DNA from: Coriobacteriia bacterium
GTDB taxonomy: Bacteria > Actinomycetota > Coriobacteriia > Coriobacteriales > Atopobiaceae
Direction of reading: 5' to 3'
Length of the DNA: 22,580 bases
Assembly: GCA_003150175.1 (NCBI GenBank)
Contig: QAKZ01000019.1
Coordinates: forward strand, 1 to 22,580
Under the pieces are notes generated by a model. It was not told the origin of the DNA, ran no database searches, and was given only the letters and a program-made list of their open reading frames with translations. The position numbers and the translations under genes were made by a program. Shown here piece after piece: positions 15,426-22,580 of this stretch; positions within the stretch are counted from its first letter, which is position 1, and each line of letters opens with the position of its first letter.

Positions 15426-15468
15426 TCCCCGCGCGCAGGCGCCGTGAAGGCTTCACGACTTGCGGGGA
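15426..15468. terminator. Stem-loop between the convergent winged-helix genes
   Basis: TCCCCGC (15426-15432) pairs with GCGGGGA (15462-15468), enclosing a second hairpin CGTGAA-GGC-TTCACG (15443-15457). It lies between the two convergent stop codons and is the only structure that could end both transcripts, though no T-run follows directly. Confidence 0.5.
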
Positions 15469-15512
15469 GGACGCGGAGACGCACGGCGGGGTCTCGCAGC
15501 AACCGCCGGCGG

Positions 15513-15914
15513 CTACTCAAAGAGAACCGGGTACTTCTTTCGGACAGCAGCGGTCAGCTTATACGCATTGGCGACCTGACCTCCCGCGTTCGTGAACCGG
15601 GGAACGGAGTTGATAAGCTTCCTGTGGCGCAGGTCGGCAACGAGGCGATCCACGGTTTTTTCGCTCTTATGTAGGTATTCAGCGATTTCGCGCTTGGTAA
15701 GCGACACTGCGCCATTGTCGGACTGTCGCTCGACGATAAGCGCAAGAATCCGGCGCTGGGTCGGGGTGAGGTGGTTCGGGCCCTTCTTTCTGCCCGCCTC
15801 CATCCACTTTGGCCATCTTTCCGGAGAGAAATCCGCGCAAGGCTCATCGACATTTTGCAGAGATTCGTCAACAGGGGCTATGTCAGGTATCGCACCTTCT
15901 TCATGCGGACTCAT
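15513..15914 (-). CDS. Winged-helix DNA-binding protein, paralogue of the facing gene
   Basis: The 133 residues start at ATG 15914, which has GGGGG six bases upstream; in-frame ATGs at 15920 and 15950 lack a site. An acidic N-terminal arm (1-35) precedes a basic turn (WMEAGRKKGPNH) and a winged helix: LTPTQRRILALIVERQSDNGAVSLTKREIAEYLHKSEKTVDRLVADLRHRKLINSVPRF, then GGQVANAYKLTAAVRKKYP. It aligns end to end with the plus-strand gene at 15070 without gaps in the helices, so the two are diverged paralogues. It is transcribed towards that gene. DNA binding is inferred from fold; target sites are unknown, though the GGGGGATAC in its own promoter is a candidate. Confidence 0.75.
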   Translation of the reverse strand: MSPHEEGAIPDIAPVDESLQNVDEPCADFSPERWPKWMEAGRKKGPNHLTPTQRRILALIVERQSDNGAVSLTKREIAEYLHKSEKTVDRLVADLRHRKLINSVPRFTNAGGQVANAYKLTAAVRKKYPVLFE

Positions 15915-15994
15915 ATCCATCCCCCATTCTCTTGCAACAGCACATGCCATATGTGCTTTTTTACCCTTTAATTAGGTAAACAGCAATATGCGAA

Positions 15995-16023
15995 TTTTAA
16001 CGTGTATCCCCCTATTTTTACAA
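15995..16023 (-). promoter_or_regulatory. Candidate promoter of the minus-strand winged-helix gene
   Basis: TTGTAA (16023-16018) and TTAAAA (16000-15995) are separated by exactly 17 bases in AT-rich DNA. The spacer contains GGGGGATAC, which resembles the GGGGGTAT upstream of the paralogous gene and may be a binding site for one of the two proteins. Confidence 0.45.
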
Positions 16024-16200
16024 CTCATGGCAAAACTCGGGACTGCCCTTGGTTTTATATTTTGAAAGATAGTGTGTCTGCCAGTGAAAATGGGAGGGGC
16101 ACCTCGTCATTTAGCTCAGAGGATAGCAGGTAGTTGCGACAACAACTCAACATTGAGGAAGAATTCGGTCAGCGGGGGTACAAGATTCCTAAAACCACAA
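16024..16200. other. Non-coding stretch with a tRNA-like relic
   Basis: No coding frame was found. TTAGCTCAGAGGATAGC (16111-16127) looks like a tRNA D-arm, and GGGGGTACAAGATTCC (16174-16189) looks like a T-arm at the distance expected for a long-variable-arm tRNA. The acceptor strands do not pair and no normal anticodon loop forms, so at most this is a decayed fragment. Confidence 0.25.
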
Positions 16201-16241
16201 GAAAAGGGAGACGAACCGCGCGTGATCGCAATTCGTCTCCC
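16201..16241 (-). terminator. Intrinsic terminator of the thiamine operon
   Basis: GGGAGACGAA (16206-16215) pairs perfectly with TTCGTCTCCC (16232-16241), and on the minus strand the stem is followed by TTTTCTTG (from 16205 down). It lies about 56 bases past the thiD stop codon. Confidence 0.85.
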
Positions 16242-16296
16242 CGGTGACTTTATTGGTCCCAACCCGAAGCTAATTTGCAAGAGCCGGGTCTTCCGG

Positions 16297-17124
16297 TCAG
16301 AAAAAACGCCACATATGATCGAGTGGCCCAGAACCACGGCCCAGGTCGAGATGGGCCAGCAGGCAACCTTCGAGGTACTTCTTTGCGTCTTCGACGGCAG
16401 AGGGCACGTCAAACCCTTGGGCGAGTCCGCAGGCGATCGCGGACGAGAGCGTGCAGCCGGTGCCATGCGTATTCGGGTTGTCGATGCGCCCGGCGCGAAG
16501 CCAACAGACGTCACCCTCGGGCGTGGCGAGCACGTCGTTTGCGTCATGGGCACCGTGCCCGCCCTTGACGAGAAACGCGCAGCCAAAGTGGCGGGCAAGC
16601 GCCTTTGCCGCATGCTCAGCGTCAGCCTCCGAGGCAATCCGGTACTCCTGCCGAGCCACACGGCCCAAAAGCACCTCCGCCTCAGGGATATTCGGCGTCA
16701 CCACGGCAGCCATGCCAAAGAGTTCTTTGGAAACGGCGCCCTCATCCGCGAGCACAGCGCCGCTCGTGGCCACCATAACCGGGTCGACGACGATGTTGCA
16801 GGCACCATGCGCGTGCAGCCGGTCGACGACCGCGCGGGCGACGTCACCGGACGGGATCATCCCCACCTTAACGGCATCGGGCACGATGTCGGCGAACACG
16901 GCGTCAATCTGCGCGGCGACCATCGACGGCTCTGTGCCGGCGACGGCAGCCACCCCCATCGTGTTCTGCGCGGTGAGGGCGGTAACGGCGGTCTGGGCAT
17001 AGAGGCCCAGCGCCTCGATGGTCTTTATATCCGCCTGGATGCCCGCGCCGCCCGAGGAGTCGGAACCGGCAATGCTCAGGACCGACTTGGGGCGGCGCGG
17101 GCGAGACGGGACCGCGCCGCTCAT
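16297..17124 (-). CDS. thiD: Hydroxymethylpyrimidine/phosphomethylpyrimidine kinase
   Basis: ThiD phosphorylates HMP and HMP-P with ATP to HMP-PP, the pyrimidine donor for ThiE, in the cytoplasm. The 275 residues are of normal length. The ribokinase-fold motifs are SIAGSDSSGGAGIQADIKT (17-35), VVDPVMVATSG, TPNIPEAEVLLG, LVKGGHGAHDANDVL and the anion-hole NTHGTGCTLSSAIACGLAQG, which carries the catalytic Asp/Cys region. ATG 17124 overlaps the thiE stop as ATGA, with only a weak site of its own, so it is probably translated by coupling. It is the last gene of the riboswitch-controlled operon and is followed by a terminator. Confidence 0.96.
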   Translation of the reverse strand: MSGAVPSRPRRPKSVLSIAGSDSSGGAGIQADIKTIEALGLYAQTAVTALTAQNTMGVAAVAGTEPSMVAAQIDAVFADIVPDAVKVGMIPSGDVARAVVDRLHAHGACNIVVDPVMVATSGAVLADEGAVSKELFGMAAVVTPNIPEAEVLLGRVARQEYRIASEADAEHAAKALARHFGCAFLVKGGHGAHDANDVLATPEGDVCWLRAGRIDNPNTHGTGCTLSSAIACGLAQGFDVPSAVEDAKKYLEGCLLAHLDLGRGSGPLDHMWRFF

Positions 17125-17810
17125 CGCGTGACGACCTTCGCAAGCTCGTGCGCAAGCTCAGCCGACGCGCGGCGGCAGTCGTCGGCAGCGAAGATCGCCG
17201 AGACGACCGCTCCCCCGGCCACGCCGGAGCCCGCGAGCTCATGGGCGCTCGCCGCGTCGACACCGCCGATCCCGACGACGGGAATAGAGACCGCATCGCA
17301 AATGCGTCGCAGCTCATCCATGGTGACGTCGACGGCATCGGGCTTGGTCGGCGTAGGGTGCAGGGCGCCCACGCCCAGGTAATCCGCGCCGGCGGCCTGG
17401 GCTGCGAGCGCCTCGTCCACCGTCTGGGCGCTTACGCCCACGATGGCCTGCTCGCCCAGGATGCGGCGGGCCTCCGCACAGGCCATATCGGACTGGCCCA
17501 CATGCACGCCGTCGGCTCCCACCTCCGCCGCAAGCGCCACGTCGTCGTCGATCACGAACGGGACGCCCGCCTCGGCGCACACCGCCTTGAGCTCCCGGGC
17601 AAGAAGTGCCGCCTCGTCATGGCCCGCGTTCTTCTCGCGAAGCTGGACGAAGGTGACACCACCCTCGATTGCCTCGCGCACGCAGTCGGCAAGGCTACGG
17701 CCCCGCAGCCAGGCGCGGTCAGTCACGGCGTAGAGCAGCATCGAGCTGCGGATGTCCTCGGCAGACCACTTGCCGCGGGCACAGGGGACGCCTTTCTTTG
17801 CGGCAACCAT
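17121..17810 (-). CDS. thiE: Thiamine-phosphate synthase
   Basis: ThiE condenses HMP-PP with hydroxyethylthiazole phosphate to thiamine phosphate. With the start at ATG 17810 the protein has 229 residues, of which about 25 precede the TIM-barrel core MLLYAVTDRAWL. The motifs are TFVQLREKNA, VPFVIDDDVALAAEVGADGVHVGQSD, VGVSAQTVDEA, ADYLGVGALHPTPTKPDA (pyrophosphate and thiazole loops) and VVGIGGVDAASA. ALHPTPTK has Leu-His for the usual Ile-Phe, a mild variation. The start overlaps the thiM stop as TAATG, and AAGG lies upstream. A longer upstream frame is antisense-like noise over thiM. Confidence 0.96.
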   Translation of the reverse strand: MVAAKKGVPCARGKWSAEDIRSSMLLYAVTDRAWLRGRSLADCVREAIEGGVTFVQLREKNAGHDEAALLARELKAVCAEAGVPFVIDDDVALAAEVGADGVHVGQSDMACAEARRILGEQAIVGVSAQTVDEALAAQAAGADYLGVGALHPTPTKPDAVDVTMDELRRICDAVSIPVVGIGGVDAASAHELAGSGVAGGAVVSAIFAADDCRRASAELAHELAKVVTR

Positions 17811-18646
17811 TACGCGACCTTCTGCACGAGGGCTCCGGCGGCGAGCTTCTCGCCCGTCATGTTGTAGAGCGCGTCGAGCAAATACGTGCGGAAGCTCCCG
17901 TTGCCGTCGAGTTCGCCCATGCGGCCGCCGGCGATCTGACCGGCAAGGCCCATGGCGGCAACCGCGGCGACGGCGGCCTCGAGCGCGTCGTCGTGAGCCA
18001 CGAGGAAGGCCGGCGCGATGGCCGAGAGCATGCAGCCCGTGCCCGTGACCTTTCCCATGACGGGAAGGCCGTTGCGCACGGCATACGCGCGGTCGGCGTC
18101 GGCGACGAGGTCGATCGCACCGGTGACGGCCACGACGCAACCGGCCTTTGCCGCAAGGGAGCGGGCGAAGGCTGCCGACTCGGTAAGGTTCGCGTCGGTC
18201 ACGGCATCGTCGGGGTTCGCGTCGACGCCACGCGTAGCGGCGGCAGCGCCTGCAACGGCCTTGATCTCGCTCATGTTGCCGCGCAGGAGCGTGACCGGGA
18301 GCTCGTCCAGAAGCGCGCTCGCGGTATCCGTGCGCAGGTCTGAGGCGCCGGCGCCGACGGGGTCGAGCAAGATTTTGTGGCCGAGCTCGCCGGCGACCTT
18401 GCCGGCGGCATGCATGCCCTCGATGGAGCGGCTGTTCAGGGTGCCGATGTTCAGGTCGAGACCGCCGCAGATACGCGTGATCTGGGCCGCGTCGGCGGGC
18501 TCATCGCTCATGATGGGGCTTCCGCCGATGGCCAAAAGCGCGTTGGCGCAGTCGTTGACGGTCACGTAGTTGGTGATGCAGTGCACAAGCGGGCAAGAGG
18601 CGCGAACCTCGTCGAGAGCGGCGCCCACGAAATCAAACTCGGTCAT
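17810..18646 (-). CDS. thiM: Hydroxyethylthiazole kinase
   Basis: ThiM phosphorylates 5-(hydroxyethyl)-4-methylthiazole to its phosphate, salvaging thiazole from the surroundings. The 278 residues start at ATG 18646, whose A is the last base of the thiC stop (TAATG). Motifs: VHCITNYVTVNDCANALLAIGGSPIMSDEP (substrate pocket, 21-50), LNIGTLN, LLDPVGAGAS, LLRGNMSEI, VVAVTGAIDLV and GTGCMLSAIAPAF with the anion hole and catalytic Cys. All are intact. The gene's presence between thiC and thiE fits a strain that makes pyrimidine itself but takes up thiazole. No ThiG/S/F/H is seen in this window, though they could lie elsewhere. Confidence 0.97.
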   Translation of the reverse strand: MTEFDFVGAALDEVRASCPLVHCITNYVTVNDCANALLAIGGSPIMSDEPADAAQITRICGGLDLNIGTLNSRSIEGMHAAGKVAGELGHKILLDPVGAGASDLRTDTASALLDELPVTLLRGNMSEIKAVAGAAAATRGVDANPDDAVTDANLTESAAFARSLAAKAGCVVAVTGAIDLVADADRAYAVRNGLPVMGKVTGTGCMLSAIAPAFLVAHDDALEAAVAAVAAMGLAGQIAGGRMGELDGNGSFRTYLLDALYNMTGEKLAAGALVQKVA

Positions 18647-19950
18647 TATTTCTCATCCTCTCCAAGGTCGATGGTCAGGCCCTCCATGATGCGGTTGACG
18701 GTACGCGCAGCGCACATCTTTCCGCACATCGTGCACGTCCCGTCCTCCGAGGGCGGCGCCTGGGCCAAGATCTCCTGCGCGCGCTCCGGATCGAGGGCGC
18801 ACTCCCACATGCCGTCCCAGTCCACACGGCGGCGGGCGGCGCTCATCTTGTTGTCGATGTCGCGGGCATGCGGGACGCCCTTGGCAATGTCGGCGGCGTG
18901 GGCGGCGATGCGCGTGGCCACGAGGCCCTCGCGGACGTCGTTGGCGTCGGGGAGCCTCAGGTGCTCGGCGGGCGTCACATAACAGAGCCAGTCGGCGCCG
19001 GTGCTTGCCGCCGCAGCCCCGCCGATAGCGGCGGTGATGTGGTCGTAGCCAGGCGCGATGTCCGTCACAAGGGGCCCGAGCACGTAGAACGGGGCGTTGT
19101 GGCACAGGCGCTTCTGGAGCTTCATGTTTGCGGCGACCTCGTCCAAGGCCATGTGGCCCGGGCCCTCGACGACCACCTGGACGCCGGCGTCCCAGGCGCG
19201 CTTGGTGAGCTTACCCAGCTCGACGAGCTCCGCCACCTCGGACGCGTCCGTGGCGTCGTAGGTCGAGCCGCCGCGGCAGGCGTCGCCCAGGCTGATGGTC
19301 ACGTCGTACTCGTGGCAAATCTCGAGCACCTCGTCGAAGCGCTCGTAGAAGGGGTTCTCCTTGCCGGTGGTCATCATCCAGCCGAACAGCAGGCTTCCGC
19401 CGCGCGAGACGATGTTGGTAAGGCGGCCCGTCTCCATGAAGGTGTCGAGCACGCGGCGGTTGAAGCCGGCGTGGATCGTCATGAAGTCGACGCCGTCCTC
19501 GGCGTGCGCCCTCACGACGCGCAGCAGGTCGTCGCCGGTAAGCTTGACGAGCGGGGTCTCGAGATAGCCGATCGCGTCGTACATGGGAACGGTGCCGACC
19601 ATCAGCGGGGTCTTCTCGATGAGCTGGCGACGGAACACGCGCGTCTTGCCGGAGTTGGAGAGGTCCATGATGGCGTCAGCGCCGAACTTCTCGGCGATGG
19701 CGACCTTCTCCCACTCCTGGGGCGCATCCTGGATGTCGCCCGAGATGCCAAGGTTGACGTTGACCTTCGTGCGAAGGCCCTCGCCCACGCCGCAGGCGTG
19801 GAGGTTCGGGTGGTTGATGTTTGCCGGAATCGCGATACGGCCGGCGGCCACGCCCTCGCGGACGAACTCCGGGTCGCGGAACTCGTCTTTGGCCACTTGC
19901 GCGATTTGTGGGGTGATCTCGCCGCGACGTGCGGCATCGATCTGCGTCAT
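18646..19950 (-). CDS. thiC: Phosphomethylpyrimidine synthase (radical SAM)
   Basis: ThiC rearranges aminoimidazole ribotide into HMP-P with SAM and a [4Fe-4S] cluster. ATG 19950 follows GGGAG and is preceded by the riboswitch; the in-frame start 13 codons upstream lies inside the aptamer. The 434 residues correspond to the short form typical of anaerobes, lacking the N-terminal domain of the E. coli enzyme. Motifs: PANINHPNLHACGVGEGLRTKVNVNLG, ADAIMDLSNSG, GTVPMYDAIG, TIHAGFNRR, SRGGSLLFGWM, SLGDACRGG, VEGPGHM, and the C-terminal cluster ligands CTMCGKMC (Cx2Cx3C). The last codons run into thiM, giving a tightly coupled operon. Confidence 0.97.
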   Translation of the reverse strand: MTQIDAARRGEITPQIAQVAKDEFRDPEFVREGVAAGRIAIPANINHPNLHACGVGEGLRTKVNVNLGISGDIQDAPQEWEKVAIAEKFGADAIMDLSNSGKTRVFRRQLIEKTPLMVGTVPMYDAIGYLETPLVKLTGDDLLRVVRAHAEDGVDFMTIHAGFNRRVLDTFMETGRLTNIVSRGGSLLFGWMMTTGKENPFYERFDEVLEICHEYDVTISLGDACRGGSTYDATDASEVAELVELGKLTKRAWDAGVQVVVEGPGHMALDEVAANMKLQKRLCHNAPFYVLGPLVTDIAPGYDHITAAIGGAAAASTGADWLCYVTPAEHLRLPDANDVREGLVATRIAAHAADIAKGVPHARDIDNKMSAARRRVDWDGMWECALDPERAQEILAQAPPSEDGTCTMCGKMCAARTVNRIMEGLTIDLGEDEK

Positions 19951-19954
19951 ACGC

Positions 19955-20049
19955 ACTCCCTTCGTCGGAATTGCCCGCATCAGGTTCAAGGGTCGAGCGG
20001 CTTGGGGTCGCTCCTCTCAGCCGGGCCGTATGTCCCAGCTCCCCTGGAC
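19955..20049 (-). promoter_or_regulatory. TPP riboswitch upstream of thiC
   Basis: The minus-strand leader carries GGGGAGC near its 5' end, CTGAGA(GG) (20020-20013) for the pyrimidine pocket, ACCCTTGAACCTGAT (19993-19979) for the pyrophosphate side, and the closing AAGGGAG next to the thiC start. It is a full-length thi-box aptamer. No terminator stem lies between the aptamer and the gene, and the GGGAG ribosome binding site abuts the aptamer, so translational control by thiamine pyrophosphate is the likelier mode. Confidence 0.95.
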
Positions 20050-20070
20050 GATATGCAGTTGTCGAGACGG

Positions 20071-20076
20071 ACTATA
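20071..20076 (-). promoter_or_regulatory. -10 box of the thiamine operon
   Basis: TATAGT on the minus strand lies about 21 bases before the first aptamer bases, in the right place to start the riboswitch leader near 20064. The -35 region is GC-rich and poor. No terminator for the upstream aminotransferase gene is clear in 20077-20181. Confidence 0.5.
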
Positions 20077-20181
20077 CCACGCGCCCGCTATTTCAGCCTG
20101 CCTGAATTGGCAAGAAGAACACTCGCCACCTCAGACGGGCTGGACCGGCAGGCTGGACGGACAATCTTGGCTTGTTGGCGC

Positions 20182-21363
20182 TTACTTGTACGACTCGGCG
20201 AGCTTCTTCCAGGCGGGCATCGAGTTGACGATGGTGTCGCGGCTCACGCAGTAGCCGACGCGGACCCAACCGGGGCAGCCGAAGGAGTCGGACGGCACAG
20301 GCAACAGCTCGAACGACTTCGCGCGCTCGAAGAACGCGTTGGCGTCGGGCTCGAGCGCCTTGACCCACAGGTAGAAGGCGCCCTGCGGCTCGATGAACTC
20401 GTAGCCGAGCGCCGAGAGCCCCTCGGTGAGGGCGCGGCGGTTCTCGGCGTAGGCCTCCACGTCGGAAGGCTCGTCGATGCAGTCGATCACCACGCGCTGG
20501 AAAATGGCCGGGGCGCAAACGAAGCCCAGCTTGCGGCCAGCGCCGGCGACCGCGAGCACAAGCTTGTCGTGATCAGGGTTCGTGTTGGGCACGAGCACCC
20601 AGCCGATGCGCTCGCCGGGGAGGCTCAGGCTCTTGGAGTACGAGTAGCAGACGATGGTGCGGTCATAGATCGAGGGCACCCAGGGCACCTCGGCGCCGTA
20701 GGTGATCTCGCGGTAGGGCTCGTCGGCCACGAGGTAGATCTGCGTGCCCAGGCGCTCCTCGGCAGCGGCGAGCGCAGCGGAGAGGTCGCGGAGGTTCTGC
20801 TCGGCGTAAACGGAGCCGACGGGGTTGTTCGGCGAGTTGATGACGACGGCCTTCGTGCGCTCGGTGATTGCGGCGGCAACGGCATCGACGTCAATCTGGA
20901 AGGTCTTGGTATCGGCCATGACCTCGACGCAGGTCGCGCCGGCGGTCTCGATCCACACACGGTACTCGGGGAAGTACGGCGCGATCACGATGACCTCGTC
21001 GCCCGCGTTCACCGTCGCGTGGAAGGTGATGGACAACGACGCCGCGGCGCCGCAGGTCAGGTAGACGTCGCCGGCAGCGTAGGAGGTATCGAAGCGACGG
21101 TTCAGGCTCGCGGCCACGGCCTCGCGAGCGACGGGCAGGCCGGGTGCCGGGGTGTAGCCATGGAGCTGCGTGGGCGGCAGCTCGAGCGAGCGCTCGATGG
21201 AGGCGCGCACGGCATCGGGCGCGGGGATGGACGGGTTGCCGAGGCTGAAGTCGTAGACGTTCTCGGCGCCAATCTCGGCCTTGCGCTGCGCGCCGTACGC
21301 CGCGATCTCGCGGATCGACGACTTCTGCGCGCCGTAGGCGTAGCTCTTCTCGTTGATGCTCAT
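20182..21363 (-). CDS. PLP-dependent class I aminotransferase (aspartate-aminotransferase-like)
   Basis: This is a fold type I aminotransferase of the AspB group; the amino-acid substrate cannot be told. The 393 residues start at ATG 21363, with GGGGG five bases upstream; the frame stays open further up but is not protein-like. The active site is complete: NPSIPAP near the N-terminus, CGAAASLSITFHA for the phosphate loop, NSPNNPVGSV, YLVADEPYREITYG with the Asp and Tyr that hold the cofactor, and SYSKSLSLPGERIGW with the Schiff-base Lys244. DSFGCPGWVRVGYCVS carries the C-terminal Arg for the substrate carboxylate. It stands between ftsH and the thiamine operon, has no visible terminator of its own, and gives no clue to pathway. 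Confidence 0.93.
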   Translation of the reverse strand: MSINEKSYAYGAQKSSIREIAAYGAQRKAEIGAENVYDFSLGNPSIPAPDAVRASIERSLELPPTQLHGYTPAPGLPVAREAVAASLNRRFDTSYAAGDVYLTCGAAASLSITFHATVNAGDEVIVIAPYFPEYRVWIETAGATCVEVMADTKTFQIDVDAVAAAITERTKAVVINSPNNPVGSVYAEQNLRDLSAALAAAEERLGTQIYLVADEPYREITYGAEVPWVPSIYDRTIVCYSYSKSLSLPGERIGWVLVPNTNPDHDKLVLAVAGAGRKLGFVCAPAIFQRVVIDCIDEPSDVEAYAENRRALTEGLSALGYEFIEPQGAFYLWVKALEPDANAFFERAKSFELLPVPSDSFGCPGWVRVGYCVSRDTIVNSMPAWKKLAESYK

Positions 21364-21423
21364 GGTTGCCCCCATAAATAAGTAAGGTGTCGTGGCCTCG
21401 ATTTTACTCTGGCGCCAATAGGA

Positions 21424-21473
21424 GGACGGGCGCGAAATCAGCGCGCAACCGCGTGCCGATCCCGCGCCCGTCC
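21424..21473 (-). terminator. Terminator of ftsH, GGACGGGC family
   Basis: GGACGGGCGCG (21424-21434) pairs perfectly with CGCGCCCGTCC (21463-21473), with a smaller stem inside around GCGCG/CGCG. It lies 29-78 bases after the ftsH stop. It shares its outer stem design and the following GAA with the terminator at 8941-8991. The T-run is weak (TCCTATT). Confidence 0.6.
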
Positions 21474-21501
21474 CCAAGCCGATGCCCGTCTGCGGAGCAG
21501 G

Positions 21502-22580
21502 TTATTTCTTCTCGCTGGCCTCGTACTCGTCCCACGTGCCGTTCAGGAGCGCGTCGACGGCGGGGCCCTCGACGGTCTCGCGCTCGAGCAGGACGCGCGC
21601 CATGGTGTCCATCTGATCCACGCGGTCGGCCAGGACCTCGCGGGCACGGTCGTGCGCCTCGCGCATGATGCGCTCGATCTCGTCGTCGATGCGCTTGGCG
21701 GTCTCAGCGCTGAAGTCGTTCTTCTGCGCGTAGTCGCGGCCGAGGAAGACCTCGTGCTGCGCCTCGCCGAAGACCTGCGTGCCGAGCTCCTCGCTCATGC
21801 CGTAGCGGGTGACCATCTCGCGCGCCAGCTTGGTCGCGCGCTCGAGGTCGTTGCTCGCGCCGGTTGTGATGTCGTCGCAGAAGATCTCCTCGGCCGTGCG
21901 CCCGCCGAGCAGTACCGCGATCTGGTCGAGCATGCCCTCGCGCGTCTGGAGGAAGTGGTCCTCCTCGGGCACCTGCATGGTGTAGCCGAGCGCCTGCCCG
22001 CGCGCGATGATCGAGATCTTGTGGATGGGGTCGGAGTTCTCGAGCACGTGGCCCACCATTGCGTGGCCGCTCTCGTGGTAGGCGATGGTCTTGCGCTCCT
22101 TCTCGGTGATGACGCGGCTCTTGCGCTCAGGGCCGGCCATCACGCGCTCCATGGCCTCCTCGACCTCGTCGGGGCCGATGCAGGCGCGGCGACGGCGCGC
22201 GGCCAGGAGCGCGGCCTCGTTGCAGAGGTTCGCCAGGTCGGCGCCCGTGAAGCCCGGGGTGATCTTGGCCAGGCGCTCGAAGTCGACGGACTCGGCGAAG
22301 GGCTTGTTCTCCGCGTGGACGCGCAGGATCTTCTCGCGGCCGCGGACGTCGGGGCGGTCGACCGTCACGCGACGGTCGAAGCGGCCGGGGCGCAGCAGGG
22401 CCGGGTCGAGGATGTCGGGGCGGTTGGTGGCGGCGATGAGGATGACGGCCGAGGAGTCCTCGAAGCCGTCCATCTCGACGAGGAGCTGGTTCAGGGTCTG
22501 CTCGCGCTCGTCGTGCCCGCCGCCGAGGCCGGCGCCGCGCTGGCGGCCGACCGCGTCGATCTCGTCGATGAAGATGATGC
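21502..22580 (-). CDS. ftsH: ATP-dependent zinc metalloprotease FtsH, C-terminal part (5' end outside window)
   Basis: FtsH is a membrane-bound AAA+ protease that degrades misfolded membrane proteins and regulators. About 359 C-terminal codons are here; the frame is open to the window edge at 22580, so the membrane part and Walker A are beyond it. Visible are Walker [16 protein letters not shown], the second region of homology [19 protein letters not shown] with arginine fingers, and the zinc site HESGH in [16 protein letters not shown], which is followed by the protease core ([25 protein letters not shown] with the third ligand, Asp). The C-terminus ends [11 protein letters not shown], with no extra domain. 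It has its own terminator, so the aminotransferase downstream is probably separate. Confidence 0.97.
   Translation of the reverse strand, partial: IIFIDEIDAVGRQRGAGLGGGHDEREQTLNQLLVEMDGFEDSSAVILIAATNRPDILDPALLRPGRFDRRVTVDRPDVRGREKILRVHAENKPFAESVDFERLAKITPGFTGADLANLCNEAALLAARRRRACIGPDEVEEAMERVMAGPERKSRVITEKERKTIAYHESGHAMVGHVLENSDPIHKISIIARGQALGYTMQVPEEDHFLQTREGMLDQIAVLLGGRTAEEIFCDDITTGASNDLERATKLAREMVTRYGMSEELGTQVFGEAQHEVFLGRDYAQKNDFSAETAKRIDDEIERIMREAHDRAREVLADRVDQMDTMARVLLERETVEGPAVDALLNGTWDEYEASEKK

Noticed and set aside
18868..21381. An 837-residue plus-strand frame over thiC and the aminotransferase gene
   Set aside because: It crosses the TPP riboswitch and the antisense of two well-identified genes and contains no recognisable domain.

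Overview
The window reads as chromosome of a high-GC, Gram-positive, probably anaerobic bacterium, most likely a Coriobacteriia member such as Collinsella. The evidence is coding GC well above 60% with strong third-position bias, Gram-positive-type AGGAGG ribosome binding sites, a surface protein with a VPQTG sortase signal, a short ThiC with a Cx2Cx3C tail, and a CjaA/PEB1-like solute-binding lipoprotein. The genus is an inference; no rRNA is present.

Layout. 1-688: a perfect 291-bp inverted repeat around a 106-bp spacer, running into a 5'-truncated gene for an exported-looking protein. 1546-3099: rpmE (zinc-type L31 with a 79-residue Ala/Lys/Glu tail, two leader hairpins and a terminator) divergent from coaX, which ends in a long branched hairpin. 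3134-3346: six copies of a REP-like repeat. 3367-6173: minus-strand genes for a degenerate biotin-ligase-like protein, a FolP-FolK fusion and a sirtuin. 6282-8036: plus-strand patatin-like hydrolase and exonuclease III. 8098-8883: PHP-family hydrolase.

9016-12551 is a divergent amino-acid ABC transporter, probably for cysteine/cystine or a related polar amino acid. The binding lipoprotein lies on the minus strand; two permeases and the ATPase lie on the plus strand. The promoter region between them is AT-rich and full of palindromes. The second permease is frameshifted as read. 12582-16296 is a lower-GC accessory block: a beta-helix, LPXTG-type surface protein followed by two small paralogous winged-helix proteins that face each other across a shared terminator.

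16201-20076 is a thiamine operon, thiC-thiM-thiE-thiD, with overlapping stop/start codons, a TPP riboswitch in front and an intrinsic terminator behind. ThiC makes HMP-P, ThiD phosphorylates HMP/HMP-P, ThiM salvages hydroxyethylthiazole, and ThiE joins the two. No thiazole-synthesis genes are present here. The window closes with a class I aminotransferase and the 3' part of ftsH, both on the minus strand.

I see no CRISPR array, insertion sequence, prophage or intact tRNA. The least explained features are the terminal inverted repeat, the repeat cluster, the degenerate ligase, the palindromes between the transporter halves, and the paralogous regulator pair beside the surface protein.
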